From: Macrophomina tecta | Taxonomy: Eukaryota > Ascomycota > Dothideomycetes > Botryosphaeriales > Botryosphaeriaceae | Assembly (NCBI GenBank): GCA_024180945.1 | Contig: JAKSGN010000005.1 | Span: 1,612,001 to 1,676,000, forward strand | Direction of reading: 5' to 3' | DNA: 64,000 bases | Shown: positions 47,959 through 58,251 of the stretch, in pieces | Numbering within the stretch: position 1 is the first letter of the stretch | Layout: each line of letters opens with the position of its first letter | Notes under the pieces: model-generated | What the model saw: the letters and a program-made list of their open reading frames with translations, nothing else | Databases searched by the model: none | Told to the model about the DNA's origin: nothing | Made by a program: the position numbers and the translations under genes

Positions 47959-48773
47959 GGCAGCGGGGCACTCACGCAGCAGGAGCACGAAGGGGAGACC
48001 GCTGTCCTCAGCTGGAACTCACCACAGCGGCCCGGGGAAGCAGTTTTCATCAGGGTCACGCTCCGTCCTCAGACGCAGGTGAAAGCAAATAGTCAGACTC
48101 ATGCAAGGCCACGCCCAGCTTCGCTCCAACAGCGCCGCCTTTCGTCACTACGCGTACTGAGAGAGAAACAGCGAGTAAGCGGCGACGTCGGTTCCCCCGC
48201 CCGCCTCCCTTGCGCCGCGTGTCTGTCTTTCCTGACTGCTGACCTGCACGAGGAGGGTCCACGCGCCAGGGACGCCCGCCAACCAAGTCCGGGGGGAGAG
48301 TCAGGAAAGTTCGGCCGCGGCCGGCGTTTCATAACGGAGATCTACAGATGGGGCACGGGCAATGAGAGAAATATGCACGTTGTAGCAGTGTGGCGGCAGT
48401 TCATCTTTGGTCGGCCATGCCCTTGTGTGGTCTTGTGATTCCCAGCGATGATGTTCAGTACTGATCCTTGCCGGTAAGCGGGCAACAAGATAATCGGAGC
48501 TCCCAAAGTGCCCTTTGCCTGTTATCTTCACATGCCGTCCAATGTCTTCCGCATTTTCAAACAAGATCCGGATGCCCATATATCTGTGCAAATATTTGTG
48601 GCTGTTCTGTGTTGGGGACATTGGATATGATATCTCATTTCAAGAACTAGTGTTGTTGTGAGTGTTGATTTCCTTGAGTGGCTCTTCGCTTTGACATCTA
48701 CTCTCCAGCTAGGTGTGAGCCGCTCCTTTGGATGCAAACAGTTCGGCCATTACGGTCAACTGTGTGGACATCA
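39013..48773. other. Gene-poor block of about 9.8 kb
   Basis: No frame on either strand shows a recognisable domain, signal peptide or splice-linked continuation. I see no reverse transcriptase, transposase, terminal repeats, tRNA or 5S rRNA. The DNA is not strikingly AT-rich, so heavy RIP is not apparent by eye. It has repeated homopolymer tracts: T near 39302-39317, A near 41320-41336, T 42697-42714, T near 43218-43230, T near 46948-46960, T near 47719-47731 and A35 at 47923-47957. It also has a G11 run (about 42328-42338), a C12-13 run near 46102 and a CAT/ATC-rich microsatellite near 44150-44190. Some frames (for example 44062-44610) owe hydrophobic or acidic runs to these repeats. It could hold non-coding transcripts or regulatory DNA. 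Confidence 0.5.
47923..47957. repeat. A35 homopolymer tract
   Basis: The longest homopolymer in the window, 35 uninterrupted A, in the gene-poor block and with no flanking retroelement features that I can see. An assembly error in its length is possible. Confidence 0.9.
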
Positions 48774-50295
48774 TCATCTACCGCCGAGCTTCTCCAAAGC
48801 ACGCGCACCCGATTCTTCCCACTCCGCCTTAGAAACCCACATGCTCTCCTTGTCCGACATCTGAAAAGAATTAGCTTTTCCAAGAGCATTGTGAATGTGC
48901 ATGATAGCCTTACAATGTTAGCGAGGACAGCACCGCCAATAAAAACCATGTGCCTTCTCCTAGGCGGGTCCTCGATGCGGACCTTGAATTTCTGTTGATT
49001 GAATTTCAGTATCCTGTTTCGCATTTTAATGAGTCGGAATGCAAGACTTACGTTCAGTCTCTCTGGGTTGCCTTGGAGGACCTTCGTTAACCAAAGCTGC
49101 TTCAGCTCCTTCTCCAACCTGCTGGGTAGACCCGGATACATGCTGCTTCCACCACTGAGCACGATCGCCTTGTAGAGGTCGGACCTGACATCCACATCGG
49201 CGGCCTGGATAGTATTGAAGAGGAATTCGGCAATACCGGGCTGCTCCACGTCGACCAGATGCGGCTGGAACAAGCACTCGGGAGCCTCAAAGCGCTCGCT
49301 ACCAATCTTGACGGTTCTACCATCAGGAAGTGTATACGACTCGACAAGCACGGTAGTGTCCTCGCTGAGGCGCTGGTCCAGCTCCAGATCGTACGAGACG
49401 TAGCACAGCTTCTCCTTGATCTGGCGCACGGTCTCGAAATCGGCGGTACGGTTAAGGGCGTAGCCTCTCCTCAGCAGCAACGCGATCAGGTTCCTTGTCA
49501 CGTCCCTACCAGCAACGTCCAACCGCCTGGTGAGGTGGTTCAGCACGGTGCTCTCATAGACAGGCACAATGTGCGTGACACCGTCACCCGAATCCACGAC
49601 AACGCCCGACGACAGACCTTGCGCGTACAGTGCCAGCACGGCCTGGATAGCGACGTAAACGCCGCCGAAGTTGTAGCGCTCGAACATGACCTCAGCCATC
49701 TGCTCGCGGTTCTTAAGGGGGTTCATGGGCGGCTCGGTGAGCAGGATCTTGCGGCCGGTCGGGTCAACCTTCATCTTCTCGAAGAAAGTATAATCCCACA
49801 GGTGCTGCATGTCGTCCCATCGCTTTACAATACCATTCTCCATCTATTTGCAGGCGATTGCCAAGTCAGCAATGTTGTCGATCGGGTGTGGCTGGCGAGC
49901 AGCGCGTGCTCAGGGGAGCTCGTTCGAAAGCTCGCGGGGGTAGGCAGGCGTACGGGGTATGTAATCTGTAGCATTGACCGGGCAGCGGCAGCTTCATCAC
50001 CGCACATGATGTCCTTCAGCTGTATGTCTAGGCCATCGCGTTCTTCGGAGCGGAGGATCGGGCGACCGACTATCGAGGGGTATTGGTGATCGGGGAAGTT
50101 CTGCGGCGCGAGTGCAATGGTCAGCGTACTGGGAGAACAGCGCAGAGAGCTTGCAAAGGAAGCAAACGAACCTGTCCGGCATAGCCAGCCTTGAGGAAAC
50201 CAGTTCCGCCATCCAGCACTGCAGTTGGGCTTTGGTCAGCGGGGATGCGTCAGGAGCTCCGGGGGAGCTCGCGTACCGATCGGAACCTCCGCCAT
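48774..50295 (-). CDS. ARP2: Actin-related protein 2, ATP-binding subunit of the Arp2/3 complex
   Basis: Six exons on the minus strand (50295-50277, 50218-50172, 50100-49954, 49843-49052, 48991-48914, 48860-48774) give 389 residues, the family length. Exon 1 is only 19 bases. All five introns (53-110 bases) are GT-AG and keep phase. The product starts [22 protein letters not shown] (actin-fold phosphate loop 1), continues [14 protein letters not shown], and has [17 protein letters not shown] (phosphate loop 2) and [22 protein letters not shown]. The last exons give [26 protein letters not shown] and [16 protein letters not shown], both Arp2 signatures that separate it from actin and Arp3. With Arp3 it forms the nucleus for branched actin filaments at endocytic patches. 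It lies directly downstream of BZZ1 on the same strand, 427 bases apart. Confidence 0.97.
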
Positions 50296-50722
50296 GTTGT
50301 CTGAGAAAGCGACCGGAGACCAGCGGAGGTGGGAGCTTCGTGATAGCGAATGGTGGTGGGCTTGGAGATGGCAGATGGCGGGATGAGTGCCTGGCGGGGT
50401 GCCCGGGGGGTTGACGTTGTCGGGAGTCGTGGCTGGGCTGACTTCGGCCTTTCCTTAACCCGGGGTAATGAGGCGCGTGCATTGGGGCGGTGCATCATCG
50501 TCACTTCCATGCCTCCACTCAACTTCACTTGTCTTGCAATGTACGAAATCTATTGACAAGGCTGGAAGAAAGAAAAATATTGAGAAGAAGAAGAGGAAGA
50601 AGACGCATGAATATCAGGGTGATGCTCTCCCGCAATTTGTATGCACCAAAACGCCATGCCGATGTCAACTTTCCAACACGGACCTCCCATGTCTGGCCGC
50701 TTCGCTCATCCAACGAGTCTCC
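50296..50722. other. BZZ1-ARP2 spacer (ARP2 promoter)
   Basis: 427 bases between the BZZ1 stop codon and the ARP2 start codon. It must contain both the BZZ1 3' end and the ARP2 promoter. A purine-rich A/G stretch (about 50568-50605) is the only obvious feature. Confidence 0.5.
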
Positions 50723-53295
50723 TCAGACCTCTTGAATATAGTTGGCAGGGACGCTCTTAGTGATACCGCCCTTCTCAACATCTGCCCAGCCATCGCCAGC
50801 ATCCTTGTTGATCAGCACAAACCGCTCGCCTTCCACGATTGTATGCTCGGCGTCGCTCCGTGCTTCATAGTCATAAAGAGCCTCGGCGTATTTGAGCTTC
50901 TTCGCACCTCTCTTCGGTGCGACCGCCGGGCCCTTCTTCTTTCCAGCAACTGCGGCAATACTGTCTGCAATCGATGCAGTCGAGTTTGAGTATGTCGAGC
51001 TTGGACGTATAGGTGAGGCAGGAAGGGCCTCGACATAGCTGGCAGGCACCAGGCCTTCTTCGTGACCGGCGCGAACCTTGATCCAGCCAGATCCATCTTC
51101 CCATGTGTCAGCAAACTCTGATGTTGCTCGTTGAACAGATTTGGTGACCTACCATCAGGCTCCAGAATTGCCACTTCCTTGCCATCTTCCACTGAGATCT
51201 CTCCCTCGCCGAGGGCACTGTACGGGTACATCATCTTACCCTTCGGCTCGTTGTTCTTGTGGCTATCACCGTTGGATGGCCCGTCATACTCGGCAGGCTT
51301 GACGTATTGGGCGGGAGGAGGCGCCATAATGCGGTTCTTACGTATGGCAGAGATAGAACTCTTCTTCTCAGGCTTCTTCTCCTCTGCAGGCTCAGTCGTG
51401 CCCGAGATGGATCTATGTGCAGTCGCGGAGTAGCCGGAACTTAGTGTGTTCATCGAATTGACAGTATCGCTTCGACTCAGCTGAGGCAAATCGGACTGAG
51501 AGTCTGTAGCACCCAAGCTTACAGTTGATGCTTTTGCATCTTCTTGTCTCCGTGCCTTAAGTTTCTTTTTCTCCTCTTTGCTCATCTCTCCCGGGCAGTC
51601 CGCGGGAACCTTCATCTCACATTTGCTGTGACATGTGTAACCACAGTCCTGGCAGTCGAATCCTTTTGCGGAGAGCCCCCATATCCGATCTCCGCAGAGA
51701 TCGCAGTTCGTGGGGATTTTGAAGGTCTGGGCCTTAAAGTTGTGGTTGCGTGCCCCAATACTGACGTCGCCCACCGCTGCTGTGATTGTCGAGACTTCGA
51801 CCTCGGCGGTAGTTTTCTGGCGCTCAACCTCATGTTTCTGTTCCTGTAGAGAGAATATGGCACGCACACACTCCACCTCGTCTCGTTTGTCTTTGCCTTC
51901 CCTGATGAGATCACGCGCCTTCCTGGCGTTGTCCACTTCTCGTTGTTTTGCATCAAGTTGACGCTGCAGCTCTCCCAAAGACCCCTTGCTCTTAGTCAAA
52001 ATGTTCGTCAAGAAAACCTTGGTTGTCTCGTCAGCCGGAATAGTGTCATCGTCGTGCCAGACCGGGCTCGGCTCAAAGACAAAATCCGGCGGATCACGCC
52101 AGTCCTGAACATTGTGTCTCACGAACATCATGGAGTCGAGTTTTGGATTGTTCCTTGGGATTTCAGAGGCGAGGTGATTTAGGAACTCCGTACTCCTTGC
52201 AAGCGTACCAGTCTCGATCTGGGCAGCCAGAGACCAGATGTGGTTCAGCCTAGCAACACGGCTTTCCGAAAGGTCTTGCAAGCTCTGTGAAGGATTAGTG
52301 CTGATCTAGCATGGTCATTGGAAGCAATTGGGAATTACATTAAGAAGTTCAGGGATATATTCGTGATAGTATCTTTCTTTTTGCTTATTGGTAACATTAA
52401 TGCCAATTATATAAGTGCTCTACGCTGCGATCAGTATCTTTCAGAGCATGGAATCATTGAGCAAACTCACCTTGACGTTCCTCATCTCAGCCTGTTGCTG
52501 TTCGAAGGCAGCACGTGCCTTGGCTTTTCCATGGTCGAATGCACCATCCGATTTCTTCCTCCGGTTTTCGACTTCCTGACAGGAATTATCATATTTGCCC
52601 TTCATCTTTCGCAGATCACTGTACTGCGAATCCCGCTCCTTCTCCAGCTTCGCGGCATAATCGCCATGGTATTTGCGAAGCTCCTCGTAGCGGGCGGCGA
52701 GCTGCTTAAGGGGTTCGGCAAGGTTGGTGACAAGTTGCTGGGAGAATTGCTCGTGTTCGGTAGCGCGGTTCTCGAGAGTGGTGAGCTGGACCTGCCAGGT
52801 AGTCATGGAAGCGCTATGGTGAAGTCAGTCTTCCACCGTGTCCTTGCGCATCGGGACCTGAGGCGCGACATACCATTCGAGCGAACCCGGAGTCACGGTA
52901 GGGTTCTCGCCCACACTCAGGGTGCTGGACTTCCTCGCCTTCTTCTCGAAATATTTCTTAGCCAGAGCGCTGAGCTTTCCCGCATATTCCTTCTCTATCG
53001 CGGCGCGCTCCCGGTAGAACTGCTGTATCTCGTCCAGCCATCCAATACCGTTCGCAACCTAAAGCGCACGTCGGTTAGCACACGCGTCTGCCACAGTCGA
53101 GCTTCCCGAAACCGTCTCGATAGAAGCCAGCGGTTCCGCGCAGCAAAAAGTGGCGGCGTACGCACCCAAGCGTTAACCGGCTTGAAGCCATCCTGTGTAA
53201 GCTTGCGTCAGCCCATGCGCGCCGGCATGCGTTCAGGGTTCGGGGGATACCTTGAGCTCAGCACCAAAGTTTGGATTAATGTCTATGTCCGCCAT
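50723..53295 (-). CDS. BZZ1: F-BAR/SH3 protein Bzz1, regulator of actin assembly in endocytosis
   Basis: Six exons on the minus strand (53295-53251, 53192-53166, 53058-52874, 52813-52471, 52284-51153, 51096-50723) give 701 residues. Exon 2 is only 27 bases. Introns are 56-186 bases and all keep phase; the last joins AILEPD to DGSGWIKVRAGHEEGLVPASYVE, rebuilding an SH3 domain. Domains in order: FCH/F-BAR coiled coil (about 1-340; MADIDINPNFGAEL, FYRERAAIEKEYAGKLSALAKKYFEKK), a C1 zinc finger (about 381-430; HNFKAQTFKIPTNCDLCGDRIWG with the HxC...CxxC spacing), a disordered linker, SH3-1 (about 550-605; YPYSALGEGEISVEDG) and SH3-2 (about 645-701; AEALYDYEARSDAEHTIVEGE...VPANYIQEV). Bzz1 binds curved membrane and Las17/WASP at endocytic sites and stimulates Arp2/3-driven actin polymerisation. 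ARP2 lies immediately downstream. Confidence 0.95.
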
Positions 53296-53826
53296 GTTTG
53301 CTCGAGCCAGGGTGCGCGAGGTCGACGCAAAGGTGCATGGGAGAGGGCGTGGAGGGCGCTGCGGCTGGTGCTGGGCCGCAATGGAGATGGACAGAGGCCC
53401 CTGCGTGGATTGGCGGGGTGGCTGACGACGTTCAGGCAGTTCCCGGGATTTCGGCGCGCATCCAAGGACTGAGGCCTGCGCGCAGCGGGCTGTGCTGAGG
53501 CCTTGCGGACAGTCGGTTTTATCCGCCTGGAAGCTGCCGCCGCCCGCCTGCCCTGCGAGCGCGAGCCTCCGCTGCGGCTCAGGAACATCATCGCAGGCGT
53601 TTGCTGCCCCGCGTCACCTCCGTCCAGCATCACCCACAAGCCCCGAGCCTGCACCACAACATTTCTTCCGGGTGACGCAAAACATTGCGTCCCTCTGCCC
53701 CTGTAGCTGCACTCTCTTCCTGCGCTGCACCCGCGCCCAAGCTTGCACGGCGTTCTCTTTGTTCGCGACGCGTCCAATCCCAAACCGACACCACCCCCGC
53801 CAAAAAACGCACCACGAACGCCCACC
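53296..53826. promoter_or_regulatory. Divergent promoter of BZZ1 and DBP5
   Basis: 531 bases separate the two start codons. The DBP5 side is CT-rich, with a CCCACC context before the ATG. I cannot assign a specific factor site. Confidence 0.5.
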
Positions 53827-55460
53827 ATGTCTGAAGACGCTGCACCTTCTCTCGAGAGTCGCATCACCCAGGATGAGCCTGTCGCCGAGGCCGCAGATGT
53901 CGCGGATGCCCAGACTGATGGCGCAACACCTGCAAGCGGCGGCGGCGGCGGCCTTCACGAGCCGGAGTACGATGTCGAGGTCAAGCTTGCAGACCTGCAG
54001 GCTGATCCCAACAACCCGCTCTTCTCCGCTAAGACCTTCGAAGACCTCCAGCTGTACGATTCATCTGCCCTTAGCCTTACTGTATTGCGGAATATCCAAT
54101 TGACCCATGTTGCAACCAGGAAGCCAGAGATTCTCAAAGGCCTTTACGGCATGCGCTTCCAGAAGCCCTCGAAGATCCAGGAGAAGGCCCTCCCCCTCCT
54201 TCTCATGAACCCTGCCACCAACCTCATCGGCCAGTCGCAATCTGGCACCGGAAAGACTGCCGCCTTCACGCTCAACATGCTAAGTCGCGTCGACCTCTCG
54301 AACACTGCTCCCCAGGCCCTCGTACTAGCTCCTAGCCGCGAATTGGCGCGTCAGATCATGGGTGTGGTCCAGGAGATGGGCAAATACATGACCGGACTCG
54401 TGGTCACTGCTGCTATTCCCGATCCGAGTCGGCGCAACCAGAAGTTCGAGGGCCAGGTTATTGTTGGTACGCCCGGTACTGTCATGGACATGATCAGGAG
54501 GAAGCTGCTGGACGCGCGTGGTATCAAGGTGCTTGTTCTGGATGAGGCCGACAACATGCTGGACCAACAGGGTCTTGGTGACCAGTGCAAGAGAGTGAAG
54601 ATGTGCGCCTCATCCTACCTTGAAGTATCTGTACAAGTCTAACTTCGGCACAGGCTGTTGCCTAAGGACACCCAGGTCGTCCTCTTCTCCGCCACTTTCC
54701 CCGACGAAGTCGTTCGTTATGCAAAGTCCTTTGCGCCGAACGCCAACCAGCTTACTCTCAAGCACGAAGAGCTCACGGTCGAGGGGATCAAGCAGTTCTA
54801 CCTGGATGCTGAAGGCGAGGATGATAAATTCCGCGTTCTCCTGCAATTCTACGGCCTCATGACCATTGCTTCATCGATTATCTTCGTTAAGGTGAGTGAC
54901 GTCCCCCCCGGTTTGTTAAGAGGCTTTTTATTGATATGATTAGCGTCGTGACACTGCCGCTGCTCTCGAACAGCGTATGAGTGCCGAGGGTCACAAAGTT
55001 GCTCAGCTTTCTGGAGCTTTGGAGGGCCCTGAGCGTGACTTGATCATTGACAGGTTCAGGAAGGGAGATGCCAAGGTCCTCATCACCACAAACGTGCTGG
55101 CTCGTGGTATTGACGTTCAATCCGTGACTATGGTCATCAACTACGTATGTATCTGGACTCCGTCTTAGATTGGAGTTGGCTAACGCTGTCCAGGACATTC
55201 CTGAAATGGCCAATGGCGCGCCTGATCCGGAGACCTACCTTCACCGTATTGGCCGCACCGGTCGTTTTGGCCGTGTTGGTGTAGCCATCAGCTTCATTCA
55301 TGACAAGAAGAGTTGGTCAAACCTTTCGGAGATCGCGAGGTACTACAACACGGAACTCATGCCGCTGGACACTAAGGACTGGGATTCGGTGGAGGAGATC
55401 ATCAAGAAGGTCATCAAGAGCTCTCGCGCGGGTAAGACGACGGCAGAGATGACTAGTTAA
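53827..55460 (+). CDS. DBP5: DEAD-box ATPase Dbp5, mRNA export
   Basis: Four exons (53827-54602, 54654-54891, 54944-55144, 55194-55460) give 493 residues. The three introns are 49-52 bases, two with a CTAAC branch. The intron-1 donor GTGCGC at 54603 keeps phase and gives RVKMLLPKDTQ. Motifs in order: Q motif region [16 protein letters not shown], Walker A SQSGTGKT (about residue 138-145), [17 protein letters not shown] at residues 239-242 (VLDEADNML), SAT ([10 protein letters not shown]), [15 protein letters not shown] and [10 protein letters not shown]. The N terminus with [23 protein letters not shown] is typical of Dbp5. Dbp5 works at the cytoplasmic face of the nuclear pore with Gle1-InsP6, removing proteins from exported mRNA; it also acts in translation termination. 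Confidence 0.97.
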
Positions 55461-56288
55461 GTGAAAAGGAGACCAGCTCTTTAGAAGAGCTCAAAGATAC
55501 CAAAATTCACATGCGGGCGATGCGCGAACGATATGGGCATTCTTGGGTTTGACAGGCATGGGAGCGACGTCATGAATGAGGGGTTATGCCCATCATGATG
55601 AGTGAGCTAAATGGGTGTTCTCTGATGAGGCGGGGGAAAAGAAGGTGCAGCAGTTCGGGCATGAGATTACCTGCATGGACGGATGAAAAGATAATTCCAA
55701 CAATGAGAGATATGACAATTTCTACCGAACTACGCAGGAGTGGAGATGTGCGATTGCCGCATACGGCGGACTGTGCAGGCTTTGATAAAAGGTCCGGTCG
55801 ATCAGGCAGAATCAGGCAATCAAGCGACCGGGGTGGGCAGTCCACATTCCAGAGCTCGGCACGCGAGGCGAGGAAGGACGTCACCAAGCCCTCGCATCCC
55901 GTCAACAGAAAAGCTGCCTGCCGCGGCCAACGAGCCCTCAGGTAAGCTCTTCCGTCACCTTCCCAACCCTATCGCCCTTATCCGCCCCGAAAGACGTCCC
56001 CATGCAGCGACCAGACTCCACTGATCCGCCCGCGCCTCTCGCAGGGCCCGAGCTTCTTTCCAGTCACGAGTCCCCACCTGGGGTAAGCTCTGCCGTCTTC
56101 CTTGTGATAGCAACCTGAATCGACCTAAGAGATTCGACGGAAGACGGCGCCGAGCATCTAGCCTGCAGTTTCCGGGAGAGGCCAAACAAACTGAGCAACT
56201 CGACCAAGAACGGAAGGCGAAAGAAGCTACGGACTTCGCGGGTAGAGCATTATTAGGGCCAGGCCTCGTCCTATCCGCGAACTACGGT
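55461..56288. other. Intergenic, no gene recognised
   Basis: 828 bases between DBP5 and the DUF202 gene, both on the plus strand. It should contain the DBP5 terminator and the promoter of the next gene. Frames on both strands have no recognisable features. Confidence 0.5.
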
Positions 56289-57561
56289 ATGGCACCATTC
56301 TGGAAACCTTCATCCAAGGATGAGGGCACTACCATCTCCTCATCCTCTTCCGCCGCCGAGGCCCAGAATCGCCGGCCTACTTCTTCTTCTTCCTCCTCCT
56401 CCTCCTCGTCTTCCTCCTCCTCCGCCTCCACAGCCAAGAAAATAAACACCCGACCTCAACAACGACAACAACAACAAACCTCTAACCCTCCCTCCGGCGC
56501 GACGCCCACCCTTTCTTCCGTCGAAAACCCGCCCTCCCGCCGTTCGAGCAACCTCAGCGTCAGCTTCAACGACACCGTGTCGTACTCGTCTAGTCCCCGC
56601 CGACACGGCGGCAGCGAGGCGCACGACGACGCCGACAACGACATTCCGGGCGTCGCGGAGATGGAGCGCCGGTGGTCGGCAGCCCGGCAGACGTCGCTGA
56701 GCGAGCGGGAGGCGGCGCGTGACTACCACAGCAGCAGCGCGGACGAGACTACGGGCATACTGAGTGCGGACCGCAACGGCATAGGCCAGCGTGCGTACAA
56801 CACGAACGGTACCACTAATACTGCAGGCTACGGCAGCCGTGCTTCCAGCGTGAGGAGTAGGAGGAGGGCAGATGGCGCGAATAGGGCGGATACGGTTGCT
56901 GCTACTGCTGCGGCGAGTGGAGATGCGGGTTTGGGTTTAGATGCGGAGGTGACGGAGAAAGAGGGCTGGTGGAAGAGGTTGGCCGAGAAGTATGGAAGTG
57001 TCGAGTTGGACAACAAGGGGAGTGTTGCGAGGGATCATTTGGCGCTGGGTAGGTCGCTGGTTTTGTTTTTCTTCCCCGGACGTGTTCTCTCGATCACTCG
57101 AACCCAATTTCTACCTTTCCACACCTCCCTCGCCCGGGTCTGAGAGTCTTCCAAACGAAAATTATAGTTGGCGTCACAACTAACATCATCACCCCCTCCC
57201 CCTCACAGAACGCACCTTCCTCGCCTGGCTCCGCACCTCCCTCTCCTTCGCCAGCATCGGCATCGCCGTGACGCAGCTCTTCCGGCTGAACACATCCATA
57301 TCCAACGGCCATTCCGACGACCAGCACGAGCGCCTGCGCCACGTCGGCAAGCCTCTCGGCGCCACCTTCATCGCCATCTCCATTGTGATCCTGTTAATCG
57401 GCTTCCACCGCTACTTCGAGAGCCAGCACTACGTCATCCGCGGCAAGTTCCCCGCCAGCAGGGGCTCAATCGTGCTCGTCTCCGCCGTCGCCGGCGCGCT
57501 CATTGTGAGTAGCCTGGTCGTCGTGCTTGTTGTTGCGCCAAAGGCGTTTGAGCGGAGGTAG
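56289..57561 (+). CDS. DUF202 membrane protein with a long disordered N terminus
   Basis: Two exons (56289-57048 and 57209-57561) give 370 residues. The 160-base intron (GTAGGT donor, CTAAC branch, CACAG acceptor) splits the signature [23 protein letters not shown], which is the DUF202 (YidH-type) motif. Residues 1 to about 225 are low-complexity, with a long Ser run (from the TCC/TCT repeat at about 56374-56430), Gln runs and Gly/Ala/Thr-rich stretches. The conserved part has three membrane segments: [39 protein letters not shown] and [23 protein letters not shown]. Small DUF202 proteins occur in fungal membranes and in the VTC polyphosphate polymerase (Vtc1), but the biochemical role of this branch is not known. 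Sub-cellular site cannot be read from the sequence. Confidence 0.9.
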
Positions 57562-58251
57562 ATTGGTGGGGCGTGCAAGAGAGTGTCTGTGATGCGTCGG
57601 GGGTTATTGCTGACGGGGTGTGGAACGGTCCGTGATCGCGCGGGCTTTTGCTAATCGGAACTTTTCAAGGCTTCCGCTTTCGTCAGTCTGTGATGACGGT
57701 TTACTGGCCAACATGGATGGGTACGAACAAGACTCGACGGACGTATGCCGTACGCACTCGGGTGTGATGTTGATGAAGTTTCCATGACAAGCAGCTTTCG
57801 AAGAAAAGAGCAGAGATTTGTGGGGCCGTATGGCTCATGGGCTGTAAGAGATGGGTAAAGGGCACCCCGAATTGTGAGGTGGGAAATGATGCGACGGTTG
57901 TGATCCCTAAATGTCCGGGTGTCTTAAGGTCTGTTCTGAGAGTTTAATCTAATGACGTTCAAGCAATGCGTACATTTTTGTTTTTTACTTGGGCCACAAA
58001 ATGTACTGAGTTCTGATATCCATCATCCTCCTTTTCCTTGTTCGACTGGCATTGTAGGATGCGGTAGGCGAGTCCTGGCCTTGCAGTGACTTGCTGCAGT
58101 TGTTTGTCACGCATGCAACGGTAAATAAAGTTCACACATACAATCATTTTGAAGCCCAAGTGAAATCATTCAGTAATGGCGATTCTGATATCTTAGGACA
58201 ATACCGGCTTCGTCCCAACCCCTTCCCAACAGAGACATGACCTACAATCCC
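57562..58251. other. Intergenic between convergent genes
   Basis: 690 bases holding the 3' sides of the DUF202 gene and trpC. The right part is more AT-rich. No gene was recognised. Confidence 0.5.

Noticed and set aside
47821..48438. 205-residue plus-strand frame with poly-Lys
   Set aside because: The Lys run is the A35 tract; nothing else supports coding.
49259..50089. 276-residue plus-strand frame over ARP2
   Set aside because: Antisense shadow of ARP2 exons 3-4, with no motifs.
52318..53472. 384-residue plus-strand frame over BZZ1
   Set aside because: Antisense shadow; BZZ1 exons on the minus strand are confirmed by phase and domains.
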